Made by a program: the position numbers and the translations under genes
Assembly: GCA_015058625.1 (NCBI GenBank)
Contig: SVCA01000010.1
Location: forward strand, 61,635 to 125,634
Direction: 5' to 3'
Source: Pseudoselenomonas ruminantium
Lineage (GTDB): Bacteria > Bacillota > Negativicutes > Selenomonadales > Selenomonadaceae
Length of the DNA: 64,000 nucleotides
Notes under the pieces: generated by a model
Told to the model about the DNA's origin: nothing
The model's input: the letters and a program-made list of their open reading frames with translations, nothing else
The model's database searches: none
Shown here: one piece after another, positions 34,299 to 41,689 of the stretch
How positions within the stretch are numbered: position 1 is the stretch's first letter
Layout of the letters: each line of letters opens with the position of its first letter

Positions 34299-35042
34299 AT
34301 GCTTTTAGACGGAAAAGTTGCCCTTGTTACGGGTGCTTCCCGAGGCATTGGCCGGGCCATTGCCTTGAAGCTGGCTGCTGAAGGCGCCAAGGTTGCCATC
34401 AACTATGCAGGCAACACGGCTAAGGCGGAAGAAGTTAAGGCTGAGATTGAGAAGAATGGCGGCGAAGCTATTCTCGTGCAGGCTGATGTTGCCGATTCTG
34501 CCGCTGTGGAAACTATGGTAAACACCGTGGTAGAAAAGTTCGGTCAGATTGATATTCTGGTGAACAACGCCGGTATTACCCGTGACGGCCTCATGATGCG
34601 CATGAAGGATGAGGATTTCGACGCAGTTATCAATACGAACCTCAAGGGCGTGTTCTACTGCACGAAACTCGTGTCCAAGCTCATGATGAAGAAGCGCAGC
34701 GGCCGCATCATCAATATGGCTTCTGTCGTTGGCCTTATGGGCAACGCAGGCCAGACCAACTACGCAGCTGCCAAGGCTGGCGTAATTGGGTTCTCCAAAT
34801 CCGCAGCCAAGGAACTGGCGGCTCGTGGCATTACGGTGAACATGGTAGCACCAGGTTTTATTGACACGGATATGACGGCAGCCATGACGGACAAGGCTAA
34901 GGAAATGACGCTGACGGGGATTCCTTTGAACCGCATGGGTACGCCGGAAGATGTGGCAAACGCTGTCGCGTTCCTGGTATCTGACAATGCATCCTATATC
35001 ACCGGCCAGGTCATCAATGTAGACGGTGGCATGGTTATGTGA
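34299..35042 (+). CDS. fabG: 3-oxoacyl-ACP reductase
   Basis: The 247-aa NADPH-dependent short-chain dehydrogenase has the cofactor loop [30 protein letters not shown], and the Ser-Tyr-Lys catalytic set in [23 protein letters not shown]. FabG reduces beta-ketoacyl-ACP in elongation. ATG 34299 follows the fabD stop by one base and AAGGAGG lies inside the end of fabD, so translation is coupled. Confidence 0.95.
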   Translation: MLLDGKVALVTGASRGIGRAIALKLAAEGAKVAINYAGNTAKAEEVKAEIEKNGGEAILVQADVADSAAVETMVNTVVEKFGQIDILVNNAGITRDGLMMRMKDEDFDAVINTNLKGVFYCTKLVSKLMMKKRSGRIINMASVVGLMGNAGQTNYAAAKAGVIGFSKSAAKELAARGITVNMVAPGFIDTDMTAAMTDKAKEMTLTGIPLNRMGTPEDVANAVAFLVSDNASYITGQVINVDGGMVM

Positions 35043-35082
35043 TATAACTATAAAAGACATCATTTTAAGGAGGTGAAACTTC

Positions 35083-35310
35083 ATGACTTTTGATAAAGTA
35101 AGAGATATCGTTGTTGAGCAGTTAGGTGTTGAGGCTGACGAGGTTGCCCTCGAGTCCACTTTCATCGATGACCTGGGAGCTGACTCCCTGGATATTGTTG
35201 AGCTGATCATGGCTTTCGAAGAAGAATTCAACATTGAAATTCCGGACGAAGCTGCTGAGAAGATCAAGAGCGTTCAGGACGTAGTTACCTACATAGACCA
35301 GAACAAATAA
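35083..35310 (+). CDS. acpP: Acyl carrier protein
   Basis: The 75-aa acidic four-helix carrier has the phosphopantetheine attachment Ser in [19 protein letters not shown] (Ser about residue 35). TAAGGAGGTG precedes its ATG. It accepts acyl intermediates from FabD, FabF and the rest of the system. A terminator follows, which may let acpP be made in excess over the downstream genes. Confidence 0.97.
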   Translation: MTFDKVRDIVVEQLGVEADEVALESTFIDDLGADSLDIVELIMAFEEEFNIEIPDEAAEKIKSVQDVVTYIDQNK

Positions 35311-35332
35311 GTTTGAGCGTCTTACCTGTTTG

Positions 35333-35366
35333 AAAATCCCGTGAAACTTGTTTTCGCGGGATTTTT
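35333..35366 (+). terminator. Intra-operon terminator after acpP
   Basis: AAAATCCCGTGAAA pairs with TTTTCGCGGGATTTTT with a one-base discontinuity. Genes continue on the same strand 33 bp further, so partial termination is likely. Confidence 0.7.
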
Positions 35367-35398
35367 CAAGGTAGGTAAGCTTGATTGGAGGAGTAACA

Positions 35399-36343
35399 TT
35401 GAAACTTCCAGAGCTGAAAATAGGCAATAAAGTCGCCCGCGTTCCCATTCAACAGGGCGGTATGGCGATTCGCTTGTCCACAGCCCGTCTGGCGGCAGCA
35501 GTTGCCAATGAAGGCGGTATCGGCCTCATTGCGGCATCCGGCATGAGCCATGACGAACTGCGGTATGAAATAAAGCTCGCACGTTCGCTTACGTCTGGTA
35601 TCATCGGCATCAATATCATGGTGGCAGCTAATGACTTTGCCGAAGTGGTTAAAGTGGCTATTGATGAAGGGATTGACCTTGTCGTAGCCGGGGCTGGTTT
35701 TTCCCGTGATATGTTTGCACTGGGGAAGGAATCCGGAACACCGATTGTTCCCATCGTTTCTTCCGTTAAATTAGCTAAAATTTCAGAGCGTCTTGGCGCA
35801 ACAGCCATTGTGCTGGAGGGGAAGGAAGCCGGCGGTCACTTAGGCACCGATACTTCGGTGCGCGACCTTATCGCGGATGTAAGTTCTGCGGTAAAGATTC
35901 CTGTGATTGCTGCCGGTGGTGCACTTCATGGTCAGGACATCGTTGATTTTATAAAGCTGGGCGCAGCTGGCGTTCAGATGGGTTCCCGGTTCGCAGCCTG
36001 CGAGGAAAGCAATGCGGCACCGGCCCTCAAAGAATATTATCTGAAATCCAAACCGGAGGATATCGTGGTTATCCATAGCCCTGTTGGTCTGCCGGGACGT
36101 GCCGTGCGCACGCCGTTTTCGGCCCGGGTTATGGAAGGCCCCGTACCTCCGACGCAGTGTGATGCCTGCCTGAAGGCGTGCAAGCACAATTTCTGCATCA
36201 TTCGTGCCCTGACCCGGGCACAGCAGGGCGATGTGGAAACGGGTCTGGTCTTTACCGGGGAATACATGCCCCGCATCGATAAGATTATGACCGTGCATGA
36301 AATTTTCGCGCAGCTTATAGCAGAAGCCGAGGCTGCCAACTAA
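35399..36343 (+). CDS. Nitronate monooxygenase/FabK-like FMN protein
   Basis: The 314-aa protein is a second flavin TIM barrel of the NMO/FabK family in the operon (VPIQQGGMAIRLSTARLAAAV, GIGLIAASGMS, LEGKEAGGHLGTD, AAGGALHGQDIVDFIKLGA). It has the NMO-type C-terminal cysteine cluster CDACLKACKHNFC. A TTG start at 35399 follows GGAGG. It could be a nitronate monooxygenase, or a second enoyl reductase of different chain specificity; position in the fab operon favours a lipid role but does not prove it. Confidence 0.82.
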   Translation: MKLPELKIGNKVARVPIQQGGMAIRLSTARLAAAVANEGGIGLIAASGMSHDELRYEIKLARSLTSGIIGINIMVAANDFAEVVKVAIDEGIDLVVAGAGFSRDMFALGKESGTPIVPIVSSVKLAKISERLGATAIVLEGKEAGGHLGTDTSVRDLIADVSSAVKIPVIAAGGALHGQDIVDFIKLGAAGVQMGSRFAACEESNAAPALKEYYLKSKPEDIVVIHSPVGLPGRAVRTPFSARVMEGPVPPTQCDACLKACKHNFCIIRALTRAQQGDVETGLVFTGEYMPRIDKIMTVHEIFAQLIAEAEAAN

Positions 36344-36385
36344 GCGTAGCACATTGCTATGAATAGATGAGAGGAGTTATTCATT

Positions 36386-37630
36386 TTGAGTAATCGCGTA
36401 GTTATCACTGGTGTAGGTGCCATTACCCCTATCGGTACGGGCAAGGATGAATTCTGGAAAGGTCTGATGGAAGGCCGCAACGGTATTGACAAAATCAGCC
36501 GTTTCGACGCTTCTGAATTCACGGCGCAGATTGCTGGTGAAGTCAAGGATTTTGACCCGACCCAGTACATCGACAAGAAAGAATCCAAGCGCATGGATCG
36601 TTACACGCAGTTCGCTGTAGCTGCGGCAGATCTCGCCATCAAAGATGCCGGTCTGGATCTTGAAAAGGAAAATCTTGACCGTGTTGGTACGTTCATCGGT
36701 ACAGGTATCGGCGGCATCGAAACCATGCACAGCCAGTACAAGAAATTCTTTGACAAGGGGCCTTCCCGCATCAGCCCGTTCTTTGTGCCGATGATGATTG
36801 CGAACATGGCTGCCGGTCAGGTGGCTATCACCTATAAGCTGCATGGTCCGTCCAGCTGTACGGTTACGGCCTGCGCTACGGGCTCCAACTGCATCGGTGA
36901 TGCGTTCCGTGTGATTCAGCGCGGCGATGCGGATGTAATGGTGGCCGGAGGTACGGAAGCTGCTGTTTCCGAAGCTGCTGTAGCCGGTTTTGCCGCCATG
37001 AAGGCGCTCTGCATGGACCACAATGATGACCCCAAGCATGCTTCCCGTCCGTTCGACAAGAACCGCAGCGGTTTCGTTATGGGCGAAGGCGCTGGCCTCG
37101 TCATCCTCGAAAGCCTCGACCATGCAAAAGCACGCGGCGCACATATCTACGCTGAAGTAGTCGGCTATGGTGCAAACTCCGATGCTTACCATATGACGAG
37201 CCCGGCACCCCATGGTGAATTCCAGGCGAAGTGCATGCAGCTGGCTCTTGATGATGCCGGCATGAAGGCTGAAGAAGTGGACTATGTAAATGCACATGGT
37301 ACGTCCACGCACCTCAACGACCAGGGCGAAACCGAAGCCATCAAGGCTGTATGGGGCGAAGCAGCAAAGAATGTTTCCGTTTCCTCCATCAAGTCCATGA
37401 CGGGCCATATGCTCGGTGCTGCCGGTGGTGTTGAAGCAATCGCTACGGCTCTGGCTATCGAAAACGATATGTTGCCGCCGACCATCAACTACGAAACGCC
37501 GGACGAAGGCCTCGACCTCGACTATGTGCCCAACAAGGCCAAAGCCAAGACGGTTCGTGCCGCTATGTCCAACTCCTTCGGTTTCGGCGGTCACAATGCC
37601 TGCCTGCTGTTGAAGAAGTACGCAGAATAA
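36386..37630 (+). CDS. fabF: 3-oxoacyl-ACP synthase II
   Basis: The 414-aa condensing enzyme has the Cys-His-His triad: Cys in VTACATGSNCIGDAF (about residue 164), His in VNAHGTSTHLNDQGE and His in KSMTGHMLGAAGG. It elongates acyl-ACP with malonyl-ACP. It starts at TTG 36386 behind GAGAGGAG. No FabH-type (KAS III) gene is present in this operon, so initiation must use a gene elsewhere or another route. Confidence 0.95.
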   Translation: MSNRVVITGVGAITPIGTGKDEFWKGLMEGRNGIDKISRFDASEFTAQIAGEVKDFDPTQYIDKKESKRMDRYTQFAVAAADLAIKDAGLDLEKENLDRVGTFIGTGIGGIETMHSQYKKFFDKGPSRISPFFVPMMIANMAAGQVAITYKLHGPSSCTVTACATGSNCIGDAFRVIQRGDADVMVAGGTEAAVSEAAVAGFAAMKALCMDHNDDPKHASRPFDKNRSGFVMGEGAGLVILESLDHAKARGAHIYAEVVGYGANSDAYHMTSPAPHGEFQAKCMQLALDDAGMKAEEVDYVNAHGTSTHLNDQGETEAIKAVWGEAAKNVSVSSIKSMTGHMLGAAGGVEAIATALAIENDMLPPTINYETPDEGLDLDYVPNKAKAKTVRAAMSNSFGFGGHNACLLLKKYAE

Positions 37631-37644
37631 GAGGTTAACGGGCG

Positions 37645-38367
37645 ATGGGAGATACATTAACGGCTAAACGCAAGGGAGAGCTTTTGGAGCTTTCGGCACG
37701 TTTGGGTGTGGAGTTTAAGGACTTAACCCTGCTGCACAAGGCTTTGATACATTCTTCCTATGCCAATGAAGCCAAAGAAAAAAACATCGTCCATAATGAA
37801 CGTCTCGAATTTTTGGGAGATGCGGTGCTGGAGCTTGCCTCCAGCACCTATCTTTATATGCAGTTTCCGCAGATGCCCGAAGGTCAGCTGACCAAGACCA
37901 GAGCCAGCATTGTCTGCTCCACCAGCCTTGCGGAACTTGCGCGGACGCTTCATTTGGGCGATTATCTGCTGCTCGGGCACGGCGAAGAAATGAGCGGCGG
38001 CCGTGACCGCCAGACCAATTTGGAAGACGTGTTCGAAGCGGTAATCGGTGCTATTTATCTGGACCAGGGCTGGGAAGTTGCCAAGGATTATGTCACTCGT
38101 CAGCTTATGCCGCTGTTCAAACAGGTGGAGCAGGGAGGCATCCTCAAGGATTACAAGACCATCCTGCAGGAAGTGGTCTATCAGGAAGCCCAGCAGACCG
38201 TCAGTTATGAACTGGTGAGTACATCCGGCCCCGACCATGATAAGACCTTTACTTTTCACGTCAAAATTACCGGCAAGGTTATGGGCACCGGCACTGGCAG
38301 GAGCAAAAAAGAGGCCGAACAAAAAGCTGCGAAGGAAGCGTTGGCAAAGATAGCACCAACGAGGTAA
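37645..38367 (+). CDS. rnc: Ribonuclease III
   Basis: The 240-aa endonuclease for double-stranded RNA (rRNA processing) has the signature HNERLEFLGDAVLELASS with metal-binding acids (about residues 47-64), a second acidic site in QTNLEDVFEAVIGAIY, and a C-terminal dsRNA-binding domain (about 165-236; DYKTILQEVVYQEAQ, GTGTGRSKKEAEQKAAKEAL). The fabF-rnc adjacency is common in Firmicutes; smc and ftsY, which often follow, are absent here. Confidence 0.95.
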   Translation: MGDTLTAKRKGELLELSARLGVEFKDLTLLHKALIHSSYANEAKEKNIVHNERLEFLGDAVLELASSTYLYMQFPQMPEGQLTKTRASIVCSTSLAELARTLHLGDYLLLGHGEEMSGGRDRQTNLEDVFEAVIGAIYLDQGWEVAKDYVTRQLMPLFKQVEQGGILKDYKTILQEVVYQEAQQTVSYELVSTSGPDHDKTFTFHVKITGKVMGTGTGRSKKEAEQKAAKEALAKIAPTR

Positions 38368-38402
38368 GCAGTAAAGCGGAAGGCTTGGAGGAGGAGATTA
38401 TT

Positions 38403-39209
38403 ATGCGAAAGTTGGTTATCCTCGGCACTGGCTTTGCCATGGCCACGAAATGCTTTAACACCTGTTTTTTTCTGGAATTGGAGGACGGCAGTCTGTTCCT
38501 GACCGATGCCGGCGGCGGCAATGGCATTCTGCGCCAGCTCGAAGTCACGAACTTTGACTACAATAAGTGCCACCATATGTTCGTAACCCACGGCCATACC
38601 GACCATGTCCTAGGTGTGGTCTGGATTATCCGCAAGGTGGCTGACCTCATGAACAAAGGCAAATTCGAGGGCCAGTTCCATATCTACTGCCATGATGTGG
38701 TTAAGGATATGCTCGAAAAAATGTCAGCTATGACGCTCAAGAAAAAAGACTTTGCCCGCGTGGGCACGGATATCCTGCTTCATGAAGTGACGGACGGCCA
38801 GCGTGTTGACCTGCCACAGTTCTGCATGACGGCTTTTGATATCATGTCCACCAAGGCCAAGCAGTTCGGTTATGAACTCAAGTTTGCCGACGGCTTGAAG
38901 TTCACCTGCCTGGGTGACGAACCCTATAACGAACATGCCCGGCAGTACGCAGAGAATGCCGACTGGCTGCTGGCCGAAGCCTTCTGTCAGTACAAGGACC
39001 GGGATGTGTTCAAACCCTACGAGAAAAATCACAGCACGGTCAAAGAAGCCAGTGAACTGGCTGAAGAACTAGGCGTGAAGAACCTCGTGCTCTATCATAC
39101 GGAGGACAAACATATTGCCACGCGCAAGGCGGATTACACGGCCGAAGCCAAAGAATATTACCACGGCAATATCTTCGTGCCGGATGATTTGGATGTAATC
39201 GAAATCTAA
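38403..39209 (+). CDS. MBL-fold metallohydrolase (RNase Z-like)
   Basis: The 268-aa beta-lactamase-fold protein has the metal motif THGHTDHVLGV (HxHxDH, residues about 61-71), LADGLKFTCLGDEPYNEHA (Asp ligand region), LLAEAFC and a later His in LVLYHTEDKHI. This resembles the RNase Z/ElaC-like branch, but length and spacing do not prove tRNA processing. ATG 38403 follows GGAGGAGA. It is the last gene of the fab-rnc transcription unit; the long structured non-coding region begins right after its stop. Confidence 0.82.
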   Translation: MRKLVILGTGFAMATKCFNTCFFLELEDGSLFLTDAGGGNGILRQLEVTNFDYNKCHHMFVTHGHTDHVLGVVWIIRKVADLMNKGKFEGQFHIYCHDVVKDMLEKMSAMTLKKKDFARVGTDILLHEVTDGQRVDLPQFCMTAFDIMSTKAKQFGYELKFADGLKFTCLGDEPYNEHARQYAENADWLLAEAFCQYKDRDVFKPYEKNHSTVKEASELAEELGVKNLVLYHTEDKHIATRKADYTAEAKEYYHGNIFVPDDLDVIEI

Positions 39210-39258
39210 AATTGCAGTTCGACCATACGAGCTTAAACGCAATCTGTTACAGCTCAGT

Positions 39259-39453
39259 GGGGGCGGAGGTGGTAATACTTTTCGCCGTTGCACTGAATGA
39301 CCCACAAGCAAATGTATGGACTTTTAGTTACCTGCGCCGGGCAAGACCGGCGGCGCGTATGTTCAGCCCAGTGTTTAGTCTGTGCCGTTTGTGGGCCAGT
39401 CCTCACTGCGTTCGGACAGTCGTTCCACGGCGAAAAGCATCACCACCTCCCCC
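39259..39453 (-). repeat. Structured element C (about 195 nt, RNA-like fold on minus strand)
   Basis: Terminal arms (39261-39285 and 39429-39453) pair. Read on the minus strand the core is TGATGCTTTTC...GAAAAGTATTA with G-U wobbles where the plus strand would mismatch. Inside, in minus orientation, come CGACTGTCC-GAACGCAGTGA-GGAC (a hairpin) and CCGGCGCAGGTAACT near an apical GC hairpin. All these parts recur in element D on the opposite strand with compensating changes. It could be a structured RNA or a BIME-like DNA repeat. Confidence 0.7.
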
Positions 39454-39532
39454 TAAGCGATGTCCGTACAAACCGTCATTTTCGCAGCGATAGGCAGCAA
39501 GTACATCGATGTCCTTGTTACGGGAGTAACGA

Positions 39533-39790
39533 GTTCGTGGCAATAGTATAGTTTGTGGCTTGGGGCGAACGGGGAGTGATTTTTCTGTAGGGAGCGACTG
39601 CCTGAACGAAGTGAAGGCCGGCCCCTGTAGAAATCAGCTAAGCAAATACGTTGAAAGCAGCGCCGTTGGCCTGCCCGGCGCAGGTAACTGGATATCCCTC
39701 TTTTGCGAGGGGGTCGTTTAGCGGAAAACAGAAAAATTACTCCTCGTTCACCCCTAAACTTCGTATGAACGGGATACCTTTACCACGAAC
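39533..39790 (+). repeat. Structured element D (plus strand), homologous to C
   Basis: The outer pair GTTCGTGGCAA (39533-39543)/TTACCACGAAC (39780-39790) encloses 26-nt arms 39562-39587 and 39729-39754. Inside, CGACTGCCT-GAACGAAGTGA-AGGC corresponds to element C's hairpin with both sides of the stem changed yet still paired. The block CCGGCGCAGGTAACT (39675-39689) is identical to that in C. The core arms GTGATTTTTC/GAAAAATTAC match C's pattern. The core spans 193 nt, against 195 nt in C. Confidence 0.7.
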
Positions 39791-39814
39791 TAACAAACAA
39801 ACTGCAATACTAAT

Positions 39815-39849
39815 AAAAGCCCGCTGACGATTTTGTTCAGCGGGCTTTT
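39815..39849. terminator. Terminator for marR (and any plus-strand transcript from element D)
   Basis: AAAAGCCCGCTGA (39815-39827) pairs perfectly with TCAGCGGGCTTTT (39837-39849). The A/T tracts allow action in both directions. Confidence 0.85.
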
Positions 39850-39856
39850 GGGGTCC

Positions 39857-40291
39857 TTATGCAAACATTTTGTTAATCAGTTCATAGTAGCGGCGCAGGA
39901 TGGTGGCCAGTTCTTGGCGTTCATCCCGTGTTAAATTCTGGGCGTGGCTTTCAAAGCGCTGGCGGAACTGTTCCATATGGTCTTCGAGCAGTTTCTTGCC
40001 CTTGCGGCTGATGGTAATGACCAGGCGGCGCCGGTCAACGGGGTCTGGCTCCTTGCTTACATAACCTGCACTGACCAGTTTGTCGATGATGTTGGTCATC
40101 TGCTGCTTGGAGATATTGAGCTGGCGGCTGATATCCGTAATCGTCAGTCCCTGCGTGTCCATGAGAACACACAATACGCCAAACTGATTGAGTGGCAGCG
40201 GCACCTGCGTTTGCCTGCCGAAATTATTATGCAAGAGCACCATGATTTCCACAAATTGCTGGGATAAACTGGGTGATACTTGGGCTTCCAT
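39857..40291 (-). CDS. MarR-family transcriptional regulator
   Basis: The 144-aa winged-helix protein has the MarR pattern: an N-terminal dimer helix, LNQFGVLCVLMDTQGLTITD, recognition region DISRQLNISKQQMTNIIDKL, and the wing DPVDRRRLVITISRKGKK (D-x-R-D/R-R). The start at 40291 follows AGGAG. It is divergent from the RND pump 2 operon, and a perfect 9-bp inverted repeat lies between them (40350-40373). The usual model, repression of the pump relieved by its substrates, fits but is inferred. Confidence 0.9.
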   Translation of the reverse strand: MEAQVSPSLSQQFVEIMVLLHNNFGRQTQVPLPLNQFGVLCVLMDTQGLTITDISRQLNISKQQMTNIIDKLVSAGYVSKEPDPVDRRRLVITISRKGKKLLEDHMEQFRQRFESHAQNLTRDERQELATILRRYYELINKMFA

Positions 40292-40349
40292 GATATGACT
40301 CCTTTATTCCTTGACTTTTACATGAATATAATATACTATAGATAACACA

Positions 40350-40373
40350 AATAGTAAACATTTATTTACTATT
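40350..40373. promoter_or_regulatory. Perfect inverted repeat, probable MarR operator
   Basis: AATAGTAAA (40350-40358) and TTTACTATT (40365-40373) are exact inverted repeats with a 6-bp spacer, in the 177-bp interval between marR and the pump 2 adaptor. Confidence 0.65.
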
Positions 40374-40468
40374 CCTTTGGGAATAAGAAATGAATTGTTG
40401 TCATAAACATGGGAGGGGAGCAGTGCGCTCTTTTCTTTGTGTTTAGGCTAAAAAAGGAGGTTCATAAA

Positions 40469-41677
40469 TTGTTTTTGTCCAAAAACAAGAAGACTAAAGC
40501 ATTGCTGATTGGCCTGTCCTTGGCTGTTTCTGCAAGCTTTGTGGTGGCAGGCTGTGGCAACAAACAGCAGGCGCAGACGCAGGGCGCACAGGTCAAGGCC
40601 ATGCAGGTTATCCAGCAGGATACGCCGCTGACCAGTGAGTTTGCCGGCCAGATTATTGGCAAGGACGAAGTAAAGGTTCAGTCCAAGGTCTCCGGCAATG
40701 TGGTAGAAAAATATGTAAAAGGTGGCCAGTGGGTGGAAGCCGGCCAACCGCTTTACCGCATCGATGACCGTCAGTATAAGTCCGCTGTGTGGCAGGCACA
40801 GGCTAACTTTGCCCAGTCGCAGGCCACGCTGAGCAATGCCCAGAACGATTTGGGCCGCTATGAACAGCTGGTCGCTTCCAATGCCATTTCCCGTCAGACT
40901 TACGACAATCAGCTGTCCACGGTGAACGCTTATCAGGCAGCAGCAGATGCGGCTCATGCTCAGCTCATAAAGGCACAGCAGGATTTGGCTGATACCACGA
41001 TTTATGCTCCGATGAGCGGTCAGCTGGCCGTTGATGATGTGGCTGTGGGTACTTTTGCTACGGCTGGTACGACTGCGCTGGTAACGATTGGTTCCTCTAA
41101 TCCCGTGTATGCGAAGTTCAACGTGTCCGAAACGGATTACATTACCTATATGAATGCCATCATGCAGGGGGGCAATCAGGTTAAACCGATTGTGAACATC
41201 ACCCTGACGGATGGCACGGAATATCCGCTTGAAGGTGAGATTGTCGAACAGGACAGAGCCCTTTCCGACAGCACGGGGACGCTGACCTTTAAGGCACTCT
41301 TTGACAATCCGAACGGCATGCTGATGCCGGGCATGTTCGCCCGCGTGCGCTTGTCTGGTCAGACGATTCCGAATGCTATTCTCGTGCCGCAGCGTGCGGT
41401 TCAGCAGCTTCTGGGCAAATCCTTTGTCATGGTCGTAAACGGCGACGGCAAGTCAGAAGCACGCCCGGTGACCTTGGGCAACAAGGTAGGCAGCTACTAT
41501 ATCATTAAGGATGGTCTGACTACTGCTGATGTAGTCGTGGTAGAAGGTCTGTCTAACCTGCAGGAAGGAGTGCCTCTTAACGTTACGATGGTAACGGCTG
41601 ACGATATGGGCTTCTCGCTGATTACAGATACGAGCAAGTTCGACTCCAATAAAATAGCAGGTTCTTCAACGAAATAA
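40469..41677 (+). CDS. RND efflux periplasmic adaptor lipoprotein, pump 2
   Basis: The 402-aa adaptor has a lipoprotein signal: a basic start (MFLSKNKKTKALL), hydrophobic core and lipobox VVAGC near residue 30. The domains follow the MFP order: beta-barrel, lipoyl halves (VVEKYVKGGQWVEAGQPLYR, YAPMSGQLAVDDVAVGTFA), alpha-hairpin (RYEQLVASNAISRQTYDNQL) and membrane-proximal domain. A TTG start at 40469, eight bases after AAAGGAGG, is chosen because it starts the signal peptide directly. It is followed by the pump gene 12 bp later. No outer-membrane channel gene is linked. Confidence 0.92.
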   Translation: MFLSKNKKTKALLIGLSLAVSASFVVAGCGNKQQAQTQGAQVKAMQVIQQDTPLTSEFAGQIIGKDEVKVQSKVSGNVVEKYVKGGQWVEAGQPLYRIDDRQYKSAVWQAQANFAQSQATLSNAQNDLGRYEQLVASNAISRQTYDNQLSTVNAYQAAADAAHAQLIKAQQDLADTTIYAPMSGQLAVDDVAVGTFATAGTTALVTIGSSNPVYAKFNVSETDYITYMNAIMQGGNQVKPIVNITLTDGTEYPLEGEIVEQDRALSDSTGTLTFKALFDNPNGMLMPGMFARVRLSGQTIPNAILVPQRAVQQLLGKSFVMVVNGDGKSEARPVTLGNKVGSYYIIKDGLTTADVVVVEGLSNLQEGVPLNVTMVTADDMGFSLITDTSKFDSNKIAGSSTK

Positions 41678-41689
41678 GGAGGCGGCGAT

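Larger units (their letters stand above)
39210..39856. other. 647-bp gene-free region filled by two large inverted hairpin elements
   Basis: No frame here has a ribosome site or recognisable product. The interval holds element C (39259-39453, minus orientation), a 108-bp spacer with a GTTAC/GTAAC hairpin, element D (39533-39790, plus orientation) and a terminator for the convergent marR gene. Confidence 0.75.

Noticed and set aside
39210..39856. Open frames in both strands over the C/D region (for example 39212-39493)
   Set aside because: They lack ribosome sites, overlap the inverted repeats and encode no recognisable protein; the pairing pattern explains the sequence better.
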